From the NCBI RefSeq assembly GCF_011762225.1, contig NZ_JAASQI010000007.1, positions 62,001 to 126,000 of the forward strand: 64,000 bases of DNA. Direction: 5' to 3'. This document shows, one piece after another, positions 8,265 to 16,965 of the stretch. The translations under genes and the position numbers were made by a program. How positions within the stretch are numbered: the first letter of the stretch is position 1; every line of letters begins with the position of its first letter. The notes beneath the pieces are model-generated. The model was not told where the DNA came from and ran no database searches. It saw only the letters and a list, made by a program, of their open reading frames with translations. This stretch comes from Pseudochelatococcus lubricantis (GTDB lineage: Bacteria > Pseudomonadota > Alphaproteobacteria > Rhizobiales > Beijerinckiaceae).

Positions 8265-9092
8265 TCACGAAGCGGATTTCGTCCGCGCGGGCCGGGAAGC
8301 CGCGCGCGCGGGCGCATCGTGGCTTGTCACGATAACGCGCGCGCCGGGCTGAACCCGTTCATAGAGGTCGACGACGTCCTGATTGAACATGCGAATGCAA
8401 CCGGCGGAGACAGACCGTCCGATCGAGGACGGATCGTTGGTCCCATGGATGCGATAATAGGTGTCGATGCCGTTCTGGAACATGTAGAGCGCCCGCGCGC
8501 CCAGGGGATTGCCCAGGCCTCCGTCTACGCCGTCGGCATACTTGGCGTAATGATCCGGACTGCGCTTGATCATGTCCTTCGTCGGTATCCAGCGTGGCCA
8601 CTGCTGCTTGTGCTCGACGACCGCCTCGCCTTCGAAACTGAGACCCGCAGCTCCCACGCCGATGCCGTAGCGGACGGCTTTTCCGTCCGGCAGCACGAAG
8701 AACAGGGAATGCTGTGTCGTGTTGACGACGATCGTGCCCGGCGGCTCCTTCGTCCTGAAGTCGACCACCTGCCGGACGTTGCGCGGCTTGACCTTGGCCG
8801 GGTCGATGCGCGCCAGCTGGAACTGGCCGTCGAGTTTCTCGTCATAGATGACTCGCGGATCCCAATCCTCCACCTGCCACGCTCTCGCGTCCGACACCTC
8901 GGCAAGGGCGAGAGGCGAAGTATCGACGGCAGAGACATCGACGGAAGGCAAAGCCTCGGCGGGAGGCGACTGCGGCCCTGCGGTCGTGGAGCCTGTGCCG
9001 ACGGCCGCCGACCGTGTCGTAGGGGAACACGCCTGCAGCATCAGCGCCAACGCGATAAGAGAGGCAAGCTTCGCCAAGCCGACATTGATCAA
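8265..9092 (-). CDS. L,D-transpeptidase (YkuD domain), lipoprotein
   Basis: A 275-residue cell-wall enzyme. It begins with a hydrophobic signal ending in the lipobox LQAC (residues about 19-22), so it is probably lipid-anchored in the periplasm. The YkuD domain has VNTTQHSLFFVLPDG near its start and the catalytic motif H-G-T-N-D followed by S-A-G-C-I-R-M, with Cys as nucleophile. Such enzymes form 3-3 peptidoglycan cross-links or attach proteins. The start is a TTG with AAGGA 8 bases upstream. It stands alone, convergent with the oxidoreductase. Confidence 0.9.
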   Translation of the reverse strand: MINVGLAKLASLIALALMLQACSPTTRSAAVGTGSTTAGPQSPPAEALPSVDVSAVDTSPLALAEVSDARAWQVEDWDPRVIYDEKLDGQFQLARIDPAKVKPRNVRQVVDFRTKEPPGTIVVNTTQHSLFFVLPDGKAVRYGIGVGAAGLSFEGEAVVEHKQQWPRWIPTKDMIKRSPDHYAKYADGVDGGLGNPLGARALYMFQNGIDTYYRIHGTNDPSSIGRSVSAGCIRMFNQDVVDLYERVQPGARVIVTSHDAPARAASRPARTKSAS

Positions 9093-9347
9093 GATAGAAA
9101 TCCTTCACCTCATCCGACAGCGCGTAGCAGTGCCGAATCAAACGCTTCCACCATATCGCAGGGTCGCGTGACGCCTCGGCTTACACCATCCCCGTCGACG
9201 GTCACCAGATCGTTATTAATGAGAAATTCCGGATCGTGTTGCAAATGCGCATCGGTTGGCGGCAACGCTCGACAGATCGTCCGGGCACTTCGTTCATGAA
9301 GCAGGCCTCACGCGGGTCAGCGCCTCCGCATCGGCCCCCTGCCCCCG

Positions 9348-9359
9348 CGACCTTGGTCG
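9348..9359. promoter_or_regulatory. PQQ-regulon box CGACC-TT-GGTCG upstream of nosR-like gene
   Basis: CGACCTTGGTCG is a perfect dyad centred about 100 bp before the nosR-like start. The same dyad recurs in three other promoter regions of the PQQ island (14206, 14229, 18651, 18699, 24832/24843). The rest of the 9093-9453 gap has no recognisable gene. The box is inferred to bind the LuxR-type response regulator encoded at 20652. Confidence 0.65.
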
Positions 9360-9453
9360 TATGTCGCGTCCGGCGCTTCCGGCCTATCGTTCCATAGGGA
9401 GAGCCGGCGCGAAAAGAACCGGTCCCGAAACGTTCCCTGGGAGGAACCGGCCG

Positions 9454-11577
9454 ATGTGGAGGAGACTGGCGGTCCGGCTGGCCGCGCAGGCGTTCGCGCT
9501 GTGGGCTGTTGCGCTGCACGGCGCATTGCTGCCCGCCATGGCCGACGTGCCCGGCCCGCTGCCGCGCGAGGCGCTGGAGCCGATGATCGTGCCGCCCTAT
9601 GCGCTCGGCGAACCGGTAAATGACAAGGGCGTGTGGAGCCTGCTGAACTCGGGCGGCGCGGAAGCGGGCTACGTGTTCCAGACCGGCCCGCTTGCCCCGC
9701 TGCCGGGCTTTTCCGGCGCGCCGATCGACATGCTGGTGATGCTCGATCCCGGCGGCCGCTTTCTCGACGTGCGGCTCATCTCGCACAACGAGCCGATCTT
9801 CGTCTCAGGGTTGGGCGAAGCGCCGTTTCGTGCCTTTCTGGAGCAATATCGTGGCCGCTCGATCCGCGAGTCCCTGGTCGTCGGCACGCCCTATGGCACG
9901 GGCGGCGCGGGCGCGGGACAGGTCCATCTCGACGGCGTGAGCAAGGCAACTGCCTCGGTGCGCATCGCGCACGACTCGATCATGGCCGCCGCCTTCGCGG
10001 TGGCCCGCGAGAAGATGGCGGGCATCGGCGGCGCCACGCCCGTGCGTCCCGATCCCTCGGTGGACGAGACGCTCGACTGGCAGGCGCTGATCAGGCAAGG
10101 GCTTGCCATAAATCTGCGCGTGACTAACGCCGAACTCGACGCCGCCTTCGCTGGCACTGTCTGGGCCGACGACGATCCCGACGCCTCGGCCGATCCCGGC
10201 GCGCTCTACCTCGATCTTTGGGCGGTGGACATCGGGCCACCGGCCGTCGCCCGCGCCGTGCTGGACGACGCGAGCCTCGCCGAGCTTCAACGCTTCCTTG
10301 ATGTCTCCGGCGACGACGAGCCGCTGCTGCTGATCGACGCGGGTCGCCATGGCCTCGTCTCCGACGACTTCGTGCGCAACACCGCGCCAGACCGGCTGCT
10401 GGCGGAACAGGGCGGGCTGCCCGTCGCGCTGCGCGATGCCGATCTCGCTGTCGCGACGCGCCCGGGTGTGCCGGAGGGCAAGACCATGATCCTGCGCATC
10501 GACCGCCGGCTGGGCTTCGACCCGACGCGCGACTGGACGCTGTCCGCGCAGGCCGTGCGCGCCCACGGCATGCTGCAGCCGCAAACCGGCACCCGGAGTT
10601 TCCCGCTCGTGCTGCGTGCCGATGCCCGCTTCTATACGCGCGTCGGCGGGGCTCCGGCCCTGCCGCCGTGGCAGGAGGCGATGCTCGGCCGCAAATACGA
10701 TCTCGTGGCGCTCGCCCTTCTGCTGTTGCCGCTGCTCGTGGCGCTCGGCCCGGCGATGCGCCGGCTGGCCGCGCTGCCGCACTTCGGCCTGCTGCGGCTC
10801 GCGGTGCTGGCGGTGGTGATCGGCTTCGTCGGCTGGTGGGGGCAGGGTCAGCTCTCCATCGTCACCGTGCTCGCGGCGCTGCGCGCGGCCATCGGCGGCG
10901 GCTCCTTCGCCGTGCTGCTCTACGATCCATTCTCGCTGATGGTGTGGGCGGCTGCCATTCTCGGCTTCGTGCTCTGGGGCCGCGGGCTGTTCTGCGGCTG
11001 GCTGTGCCCCTTCGGGGCGATGCAGGAGTTCGCCCATCGCGCCGGCCGGTTGCTGCGCCTGCCCGAGCGCAATCCCTCGCCCCGCTGGGACGGGCGGTTG
11101 AAGGCGGGGAAGTATGTCGCGCTCGCCGGCCTCGTCGCCACGGCTTTCCTGCTGCCGGGCGAGGCAGAGAAGGCTGCAGAGATCGAGCCGTTCAAGACGG
11201 CCGTCACCACCGCCTTCCAGCGCGAATGGTACTATGTCGCCTATGCGGCCTTCTGGCTGGTGCTGGGCATGGTGACCTTCAAGGGCTTCTGCCGCTACGT
11301 CTGCCCGCTCGGGGCGCTGATGGCGATCGGCGGCTGGCTGCGGCTGCGCGACTGGATCCCCCGTCGGACCGAGTGCGGCTCGCCGTGCCAGCTCTGCAAG
11401 GCACGCTGCCGCTACGGCGCCATCGCGAAATCGGGCAGGATCGCCTATTCCGAATGCTTCCAGTGCCTCGACTGCGTAACGATCCACGACGACGCGAAGC
11501 AATGCGTCCCGCTGGTGCTGGCGGCAAGGGCCCGGCAGAAGGGACGCCCCGCGCGGGCGCGGGAGGCCGCAATATGA
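9454..11577 (+). CDS. NosR/NirI-like membrane flavo-iron-sulfur protein
   Basis: A 707-residue integral membrane electron-transfer protein. A signal segment (MWRRLAVRLAAQAFALWAVA) leads into a periplasmic FMN-binding domain with the flavinylation motif DGVSKATAS, where Thr166 is the expected covalent FMN site. Residues about 412-625 hold some five to six membrane helices with polyferredoxin motifs CGWLCPFGAM and CRYVCPLGAL. The C-terminus has CGSPCQLCKARC and CFQCLDC, enough for two cytoplasmic [4Fe-4S] clusters. NosR proper serves nitrous oxide reductase, but no nos gene is here. The start is the ATG behind GGGAGGAA. It overlaps apbE, whose product would attach its FMN. Confidence 0.88.
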   Translation: MWRRLAVRLAAQAFALWAVALHGALLPAMADVPGPLPREALEPMIVPPYALGEPVNDKGVWSLLNSGGAEAGYVFQTGPLAPLPGFSGAPIDMLVMLDPGGRFLDVRLISHNEPIFVSGLGEAPFRAFLEQYRGRSIRESLVVGTPYGTGGAGAGQVHLDGVSKATASVRIAHDSIMAAAFAVAREKMAGIGGATPVRPDPSVDETLDWQALIRQGLAINLRVTNAELDAAFAGTVWADDDPDASADPGALYLDLWAVDIGPPAVARAVLDDASLAELQRFLDVSGDDEPLLLIDAGRHGLVSDDFVRNTAPDRLLAEQGGLPVALRDADLAVATRPGVPEGKTMILRIDRRLGFDPTRDWTLSAQAVRAHGMLQPQTGTRSFPLVLRADARFYTRVGGAPALPPWQEAMLGRKYDLVALALLLLPLLVALGPAMRRLAALPHFGLLRLAVLAVVIGFVGWWGQGQLSIVTVLAALRAAIGGGSFAVLLYDPFSLMVWAAAILGFVLWGRGLFCGWLCPFGAMQEFAHRAGRLLRLPERNPSPRWDGRLKAGKYVALAGLVATAFLLPGEAEKAAEIEPFKTAVTTAFQREWYYVAYAAFWLVLGMVTFKGFCRYVCPLGALMAIGGWLRLRDWIPRRTECGSPCQLCKARCRYGAIAKSGRIAYSECFQCLDCVTIHDDAKQCVPLVLAARARQKGRPARAREAAI

Positions 11578-12449
11578 TGAACCGCCGCCGTTTCATGGCC
11601 ATTGGCGCCGCCTTTCTCGCCGCGCCGGCGCGGGCGGAAGTGATCACCTGGCAGGCGCCGGCGCTGGGCGGCCTGGTGCGCGTCGACCTGCGCGGCCCCC
11701 GCGCGCTCGCGACGGAGACCGCGCGGGCCATCGCCGCGACCATCGAGGAGGTGGAGGCGGCAGCGAGCCTCTTCCGCCCGGAATCCGGGCTCTCGCGGCT
11801 CAACCGCGCCGGCCGCCTCGACGATCCGCCGCCAGCATTGCGTGATCTGCTGGCACTCGCCGGGCGCGTGCATGCCGCCACGGCAGGTGCATTCGACGCG
11901 ACCGTCCAGCCGCTGTGGCAGGCGCTGGCGGAGGGCGCCGATCCCGCTTCCGCCCGCGCCCGGATCGGCTGGGAACGGGTGCGCCCCGGTCCGCCCGTCA
12001 TCCTCGGCACCGGTCAGGCGCTGACGCTCAACGGCCTCGCGCAGGGCTACGCCGCCGACCGGGTGCGCGAGACGCTGCACGCGGCGGGCTATGGGCGCGT
12101 CCTCGTCGACATGGGCGAGTTCGCCGCCCTTTCCGGCCCGTTCCGGATCGGTGTCGACGATCCGGAACTCGGCCAGATCGCCATCCACGATATTCTGGGA
12201 GATGCTATCGCCACATCGAGCCCCGGCGCGATGCGGCTCGGAGGCGCCTTCCACATCCTCGGCCCGGCGGGACAGCGGCCGGTGTGGTCCACGGTCTCGG
12301 TGCAGGCGGCCAGCGCGGCGCTAGCGGACGGGCTTTCCACCGCCTTCTGCCTGATGGACGCGCCCGCGATCCGCACGGCGCTGGCGCGGCTTCCGGAAGT
12401 CTCGGCCGTCACGGCGGCAAGCTTTTCGGGCGATGTGACGACGTTCTGA
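11574..12449 (+). CDS. apbE: FAD:protein FMN transferase
   Basis: A 291-residue ApbE-family protein that transfers FMN from FAD to a Thr of an exported protein. The N-terminus NRRRFMAIGAAFLAAPARA looks like a Tat signal, placing it in the periplasm. ApbE blocks are visible: EVEAAASLFRPESGLSRLN, GAFDATVQPLW, LNGLAQGYAADRV and LVDMGEFAAL (usually D-x-G-G-E/D). The metal-binding end is present as A-L-A-D-G-L-S-T-A. The start overlaps the nosR-like stop as ATGATGA behind GGGAGG, so the two are translationally coupled, and the upstream protein is the obvious substrate. Confidence 0.9.
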   Translation: MMNRRRFMAIGAAFLAAPARAEVITWQAPALGGLVRVDLRGPRALATETARAIAATIEEVEAAASLFRPESGLSRLNRAGRLDDPPPALRDLLALAGRVHAATAGAFDATVQPLWQALAEGADPASARARIGWERVRPGPPVILGTGQALTLNGLAQGYAADRVRETLHAAGYGRVLVDMGEFAALSGPFRIGVDDPELGQIAIHDILGDAIATSSPGAMRLGGAFHILGPAGQRPVWSTVSVQAASAALADGLSTAFCLMDAPAIRTALARLPEVSAVTAASFSGDVTTF

Positions 12450-12468
12450 GCGCTTGCCGATCAAGCGC
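12450..12468. terminator. Hairpin after apbE, between convergent genes
   Basis: GCGCTTG and CAAGCGC form a perfect 7-bp stem with a 5-base loop (CCGAT), directly after the apbE stop and 54 bp from the end of the convergent binding-protein gene. Only AATTATC follows, so it is a weak intrinsic terminator candidate that could serve both directions. Confidence 0.45.
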
Positions 12469-12521
12469 AATTATCTGGCTGCCAAGAATCCGCTCAAGAT
12501 AGTGGAATTGAAACGTGGATG

Positions 12522-13436
12522 TCAGCGTTGCGGCGGCTCGAAAGTCAGCCCGTGCCGCGCGAAAATGGCAGCGATGCGCCCGTCCGCCAGCGCCGCCTCG
12601 ATGGCCGCGTCGACCGCATAGGCGAGGTCGCGGTGCTGGAAGTTGACGCCGACGCCCACGGTCCACCGGCTCCGGGAAAAGCCGACAAGCGGCGGCTCGT
12701 GCATCTTGATGCCGGCTTCCGGATGCCGCGCCATCCCCGCCTGCAGCTCGGCGCGCGGCCCCATGGCTGCCCTGGCCTCCCCCGTCGCAAGTGCATCGAC
12801 GGCGACGGGCGTGCTGCGGAAGCGGTGAATCTTGTCCACCGGGCCGATCAGCGATGTGAGGTAGAAATCCGAGATGGAGTCGTTCTCCACCGCCACAGGA
12901 TCATAGCGGAAGAAGGGCGCCGTCGGCCCCTTTTCGGGGTATTCCGCAGCGCTGTAGGCAATCGCGATGGCTTCGGTCGCATACTGGCCGGTAAACACCA
13001 CCTGCTCGATCCGGCAGGTCAGCAGACTGTCATAGGGCACGTGCAGCATCACGTCGCTGACGCGCCCGCCGACGGCTGCGCCCTTCCAGACGTAATTCAG
13101 CAGGTCGGCGTCGAGGTTCTCCCCCGCCTGCACCAGCCGGAAGCGCGGCTCGACCTTGAGTTCGGCGGCGATGAGGCGGCCGATTTCGACATCGACGCCC
13201 CGTGCCTTGCCGCCTTCCTCCCACGACCAGGGGCGGAAATCCTCATAGACGGCGAACTCGATCCAGCCCTCGTCGACGATGCGGTCGAACGTGCGCCCCA
13301 CATCCTGCGCGAACGTGTTCTGCGGCTTGGGTTGGGGCGTAAAATCCTCGCAGCGCGCGAAGGCGCCGCCGGGGAGGACGGCGCCGAGCGCAAACGCCAG
13401 AATGGCCGCCGGCAGCGCGGACAGGAACCGGGCCAT
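12522..13436 (-). CDS. Quinoprotein-associated periplasmic binding protein (XoxJ/MoxJ-like)
   Basis: A 304-residue exported protein with an N-terminal signal peptide (cleavage near GAFARCEDF). It has a family-3 solute-binding fold: WIEFAVYEDFRPWSWEEGG, GVDVEIGRLIAAELKVEP, and closing NFQHRDLAYAVDAAIEAAL. This subfamily is found beside methanol and ethanol quinoprotein dehydrogenases (MoxJ, XoxJ), where it is thought to help activate the dehydrogenase and not to import amino acids. It follows the cytochrome gene by 3 bp in one transcript, and that transcript starts from a divergent promoter with two PQQ-regulon boxes. Confidence 0.85.
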   Translation of the reverse strand: MARFLSALPAAILAFALGAVLPGGAFARCEDFTPQPKPQNTFAQDVGRTFDRIVDEGWIEFAVYEDFRPWSWEEGGKARGVDVEIGRLIAAELKVEPRFRLVQAGENLDADLLNYVWKGAAVGGRVSDVMLHVPYDSLLTCRIEQVVFTGQYATEAIAIAYSAAEYPEKGPTAPFFRYDPVAVENDSISDFYLTSLIGPVDKIHRFRSTPVAVDALATGEARAAMGPRAELQAGMARHPEAGIKMHEPPLVGFSRSRWTVGVGVNFQHRDLAYAVDAAIEAALADGRIAAIFARHGLTFEPPQR

Positions 13437-13439
13437 GCC

Positions 13440-14126
13440 TTACTCCGTCGCCGAAAGCCCCACGGTCAGGATTTCACCGGCCCGCTTCCAGCTATCGGGC
13501 GCATCCGCCAGAACGCGCGCCGCCTCATAGGCCACGCTGTCGGCCACCGGCGCCCCCGACGCGGTCTTGATCTCGCTGGCGATCCCCTCAAGCTCCGTCT
13601 TCAGCGCCGCCGGGTCGGCCACCTGGCCGGAAGCCAGTTCGTTGCGGATCGCGTGCAGCCGGTCCGAGTGGGCGTCCACCGCGCCATCCTCCGGCCGGGT
13701 CTCGATATAGGTGCGGATCGCCCAGGCCGCTTTCTGGCCGAGAACGTCGCCGAAAGCGGGCATCTTGGTGACGCCGTCCTGCGTATAGCCGTGGCGGAAG
13801 CGGTCGACGAACCACTCGTCGCCGACTTCCTCGGCCTCGATGAAACGCAGGTCGGGCGCGAGGCCGCCGGAAACCGCGCCCAGCCCGTGGCAGCGCGCGC
13901 AGTTCTGCGTGAAACCCGAAGCCCCGGCCTCGACAGCCCTCAGCCAGACATCATGGCCGGCCTTGCCCTCCCGGTAGGGGTTTTCGGTCAGCCATTCCTC
14001 GCCCACTTCGGGCAGGGCGTCCGTGTTCACCGGCTGCGGCGCCACATCGCCGTGGGCGACGACCATGCTGACCGTCGCGAGAAGCGCCAGTGCGGCGATG
14101 CCGCCGCGCATGTGGTTCCTGGACAT
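13440..14126 (-). CDS. pedF: Cytochrome c550, PedF type
   Basis: A 228-residue exported c-type cytochrome: signal sequence (ALALLATVSMVVAHG), one haem-binding motif C-A-R-C-H in FTQNCARCHGLGAV, and a distal Met candidate in VTKMPAFGD. The early segment PVNTDALPEVGEEWLTENPY is characteristic of the PedF cytochrome c550 that accepts electrons from PQQ ethanol dehydrogenases. The sequence after the haem domain (about 80 residues, helical) lacks any second haem. It is first in a two-gene transcript and diverges from the ABC-system operon. Confidence 0.87.
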   Translation of the reverse strand: MSRNHMRGGIAALALLATVSMVVAHGDVAPQPVNTDALPEVGEEWLTENPYREGKAGHDVWLRAVEAGASGFTQNCARCHGLGAVSGGLAPDLRFIEAEEVGDEWFVDRFRHGYTQDGVTKMPAFGDVLGQKAAWAIRTYIETRPEDGAVDAHSDRLHAIRNELASGQVADPAALKTELEGIASEIKTASGAPVADSVAYEAARVLADAPDSWKRAGEILTVGLSATE

Positions 14127-14205
14127 CTTTCCTCCACCTGTGTCTTTTCAAACGTGCTTTTTACTTATTTCAAGGTGTAGAGCCACGCGGCGCACGCGCG
14201 ATATG

Positions 14206-14240
14206 CGACCTTGGTCGCGATCTGCATAGGACCTTGGTCG
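14206..14240. promoter_or_regulatory. Two PQQ-regulon boxes in the pedF/ABC divergent promoter
   Basis: CGACCTTGGTCG at 14206-14217 and GGACCTTGGTCG at 14229-14240 lie 23 bp apart centre to centre, about two helical turns. They stand between the divergent starts of pedF (14126) and the ABC binding-protein gene (14295). Their placement suits shared activation of both transcripts by a dimeric regulator. Confidence 0.68.
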
Positions 14241-14294
14241 TATTTCACCCCGCAAGTGTCCGCTCCTATTCTTTGAGAAGGGGAGGAAATCATA

Positions 14295-15503
14295 ATGCGG
14301 AAAGCCTGCATGCGGGGGGCCGGAAGGGCCTGCCTGCTCGCTGCGGCCTGGGTCGCCGCGCTCGGAACGGCAGCCTTCGGAACGAACGCCTCGGCGGAGA
14401 TTGCCATCTCCCTCACCTATCTGCGCCAGGAGGTGGAAGCGCCTCCCGTTCTCTCGAACCTCGACCCCGTGCCTGAGGATCTTGGCATCGCCGGCGCCGA
14501 GGTCGCGCTGACCGACACGAAAACCACCGGGCGTTTTCTCGGCCACCTCTACAGCCTGGATGTGGTGTCGGTTGCGCCGGGCGGCGACCTCGCCGGGGCG
14601 GCGAAGACGGCGCTCGCGGCCGCTTCCTTCCTGCTGCTCGACGCGCCGGCCAACGACATCCTGAAGATCGCGGACCTGCCGGAGGCGGCGGGCAAGCTCA
14701 TCTTCAACGTGGCCTCGGGCGAGCGGCGGCTGCGCGATGGCGACTGCCGGGCGAACCTGCTGCACACGATCCCCGAGGACGCGATGCGCGCCGACGCGCT
14801 GATGCAGGTGCTGAAGGCACGGCGCTGGACGCGGACCGCGCTGATCGTGGGGCCGAAGCCGCAGGACCGGGCCTTCGCCGACACGCTGCGCGCCTCGGCC
14901 GTCAAGTTCGGCGTGGCGATACTGGCCGAGAAGGAATGGACCTTCAACACCGACCTGCGCCGGGCGGCCGGGCAGGAAATTCCGCTGTTCACGCAAGACT
15001 TCCCCGACCATCACGTGCTCCTCGTCGCGGACGAGGCCGACGACTTCGCCCGCTATGTGGAGCACAACACCTGGCTTCCACGGCCCGTCGCGGGTTCGGA
15101 CGGGCTGCGCAGCGAGGGCTGGGCGCCGGTGCTTGAGCAATGGGCCGCTGTGCAGCTACAGAACCGCTTCGAGAAGGCCGCGAAGCGCGAGATGCGCAGC
15201 CGCGACTATGCCGCCTGGACGGCGCTGCGCACTGTCGGCGAAGCGGTGACCCGCACCGGCTCGGCCGATCCGGCCGCACTGCGCGGCTACATCCTGTCGA
15301 ACGCCTTCGGTCTCGACGGCTTCAAGGGCCGGACGCTGACCTACAGGCAGTGGAACGGCCAGTTGCGCCAGCCGATGGCTGTGGTGAACGCCCGCGCGCT
15401 GGTCGAACTCGCGCCGCTCGACGGCTACCTGCACCAGACCAACGAGATGGACACGCTTGGCCTCGACCGGCCGGAAAGCGCCTGCAAAGCCTTTGGAGGA
15501 TGA
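14295..15503 (+). CDS. Substrate-binding protein of a PQQ-associated ABC system
   Basis: A 402-residue exported protein with a signal peptide ending near TNASAEIAI. It opens with ISLTYLRQEVEAPPVLSNL and has a two-lobed periplasmic-binding fold related to branched-chain amino-acid receptors. Conserved segments such as LLLDAPANDILKIAD, GDCRANLLHTIPE and the C-terminal KGRTLTYRQWNGQLRQP match the family described as the binding protein of PQQ-dependent alcohol dehydrogenase systems. It leads a five-gene operon and ends 1 bp before the next start. The ligand is unknown. Confidence 0.86.
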   Translation: MRKACMRGAGRACLLAAAWVAALGTAAFGTNASAEIAISLTYLRQEVEAPPVLSNLDPVPEDLGIAGAEVALTDTKTTGRFLGHLYSLDVVSVAPGGDLAGAAKTALAAASFLLLDAPANDILKIADLPEAAGKLIFNVASGERRLRDGDCRANLLHTIPEDAMRADALMQVLKARRWTRTALIVGPKPQDRAFADTLRASAVKFGVAILAEKEWTFNTDLRRAAGQEIPLFTQDFPDHHVLLVADEADDFARYVEHNTWLPRPVAGSDGLRSEGWAPVLEQWAAVQLQNRFEKAAKREMRSRDYAAWTALRTVGEAVTRTGSADPAALRGYILSNAFGLDGFKGRTLTYRQWNGQLRQPMAVVNARALVELAPLDGYLHQTNEMDTLGLDRPESACKAFGG

Positions 15504-15504
15504 T

Positions 15505-16473
15505 ATGGGCCCCCGCACCCGCCTTGCCGCAATCCTCATGATGACCGCGCTGCCGATGGAAGCCTCGGCCGGGGAAATCTGGGTCACCAACGAGAAGGAC
15601 GACAACATCTCCGTCATCGATACGGAAAGGCTCGAAGTCGTCCGCACGATCCCGACGGGCGAGCGCCCGCGCGGCATCACCTTCAACGCCGACCACAGCC
15701 GCGTCTACATCTGCGCCTCCGACAGCGACACCGTGCAGGTGATGGACCCGGAGACCGGCAAGATCCTGCACGAGCTGCCGTCGGGCGAGGACCCGGAACA
15801 GTTCGTGCTCGCGCCCGACGACCGGCATCTGTGGATCGCCAACGAGGACAACGCGGTGACGACGGTCGTCGATGTCGAGACCCGCCAGGTCGTGGCGCAG
15901 ATCGATGTCGGCATCGAGCCCGAAGGCATGGCGATCTCGCCCGATGGCAAGATCGCCATCACCACCTCCGAGACGACGAACATGGCCCACTGGATCGACA
16001 CGGCCACCCACAAGGTCTTCGCCAACACGCTTGTCGACAGCCGCCCCCGCCACGCGGAGTTCACGAAGGGCGGGCGCGAGCTGTGGGTGTCCTCCGAAAT
16101 CGGCGGCACGGTCACCGTCTTCAACGTCGCGGACCAGAGCGAAAAGGGCAAAATCCGTTTCGCCATCAAGGGCGTGAACGCGGACCTCATCCAGCCCGTG
16201 GGCTTCGAGTTCACGCCCGATGGAAAGACTGCCTTCGTGGCCCTTGGCCCGGCGAACCACGTCGCCGTGGTCAATGCCGAGACACTTGAGGTGGAAGACT
16301 ACATCCTCGTCGGCCGCCGGGTGTGGCACCTGGCCTTCTCGCCCGACCACAGCAGGCTCTTCACCACGAACGGTGTTTCCGGCGACGTGACGGTGGTCGA
16401 TGTCGCGACGCGCGAGCCGCTGAAATCGATCAAGGTCGGCCGTTTCCCATGGGGCGCGGCGACGAGGCCATAA
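15505..16473 (+). CDS. PQQ-catabolism-associated beta-propeller protein (YVTN repeats)
   Basis: A 322-residue exported protein with a signal peptide (ILMMTALPMEASAGE). It is built almost wholly of about seven YVTN-type blades: EIWVTNEKDDNISVIDTERL, RVYICASDSDTVQVMDP, HLWIANEDNAVTTVVDV, and so on. It belongs to the periplasmic propellers found inside PQQ alcohol-oxidation ABC clusters; no enzymatic residues are evident, so binding or scaffolding is more likely. The ATG follows GGAGG and sits 1 bp after the preceding stop. Confidence 0.86.
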   Translation: MGPRTRLAAILMMTALPMEASAGEIWVTNEKDDNISVIDTERLEVVRTIPTGERPRGITFNADHSRVYICASDSDTVQVMDPETGKILHELPSGEDPEQFVLAPDDRHLWIANEDNAVTTVVDVETRQVVAQIDVGIEPEGMAISPDGKIAITTSETTNMAHWIDTATHKVFANTLVDSRPRHAEFTKGGRELWVSSEIGGTVTVFNVADQSEKGKIRFAIKGVNADLIQPVGFEFTPDGKTAFVALGPANHVAVVNAETLEVEDYILVGRRVWHLAFSPDHSRLFTTNGVSGDVTVVDVATREPLKSIKVGRFPWGAATRP

Positions 16474-16499
16474 GCATAACTGAACGAAGGGAGGACTGG

Positions 16500-16958
16500 A
16501 TGAAACGCATGACGATGATCGCGGCCCTGCTCGCGGCGGCGATGCCGCTCGCGGCGCTGGCGGACGGCGACGACGATGGCGCCAATGGCAAGCTCGGCCT
16601 CGCGGGCCTGTTGTCGGCGCAGAACCGCGAGACCCTGCCGAAGCTCACCCTTTCCGCCGGCGCGCCGCTGGCGGAGAAGCCGATGACGCTGAAATCCGGC
16701 AAGTACTACAAGCTGACGATCGAGGCGGACGGCAGCCAGGAACTCGCGCTCGAAGGCCCCGGCTTCTTCCGCGCGGTCTGGGTCAACGAGATCGTCATCG
16801 AGGGGATCGAGGTTCGCCCGCTCGGCGTCGACTCGCTGGAGTTCGACGAGGCCGGCGAGGCCGAGATCAGCTTCGTCGCCGTCAAGCCGGGCAGCTACCA
16901 CCTCAAGGTGCCGGGCACGACGGGCGACCTGCAGACCGTCGCCATCACCATCGAATAG
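16500..16958 (+). CDS. Small exported protein of the PQQ-associated ABC cluster
   Basis: A 152-residue protein with a clear signal peptide (MIAALLAAAMPLAALADGDD) and a beta-rich body ending in GSYHLKVPGTTGDLQTVAITIE, reminiscent of a cupredoxin-like Greek key. It has no Cys and only one His, so a type-1 copper site is not possible. I do not recognise a precise function. The start has GAAGGGAGG upstream, and the gene sits between the propeller and the ATPase genes, 7 bp before the latter. Confidence 0.75.
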   Translation: MKRMTMIAALLAAAMPLAALADGDDDGANGKLGLAGLLSAQNRETLPKLTLSAGAPLAEKPMTLKSGKYYKLTIEADGSQELALEGPGFFRAVWVNEIVIEGIEVRPLGVDSLEFDEAGEAEISFVAVKPGSYHLKVPGTTGDLQTVAITIE

Positions 16959-16965
16959 GCGCATC

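Noticed and set aside
9805-11502. 565-codon minus-strand ORF opposite the nosR-like gene
   Set aside because: A GC-rich antisense frame full of Arg/His/Gln; the plus-strand protein has clear motifs and a ribosome site.
12522-13436. Annotation of the XoxJ-like protein as an amino-acid ABC importer subunit
   Set aside because: No permease or ATPase of that class is nearby; it sits with a PedF cytochrome, as MoxJ/XoxJ-type proteins do.
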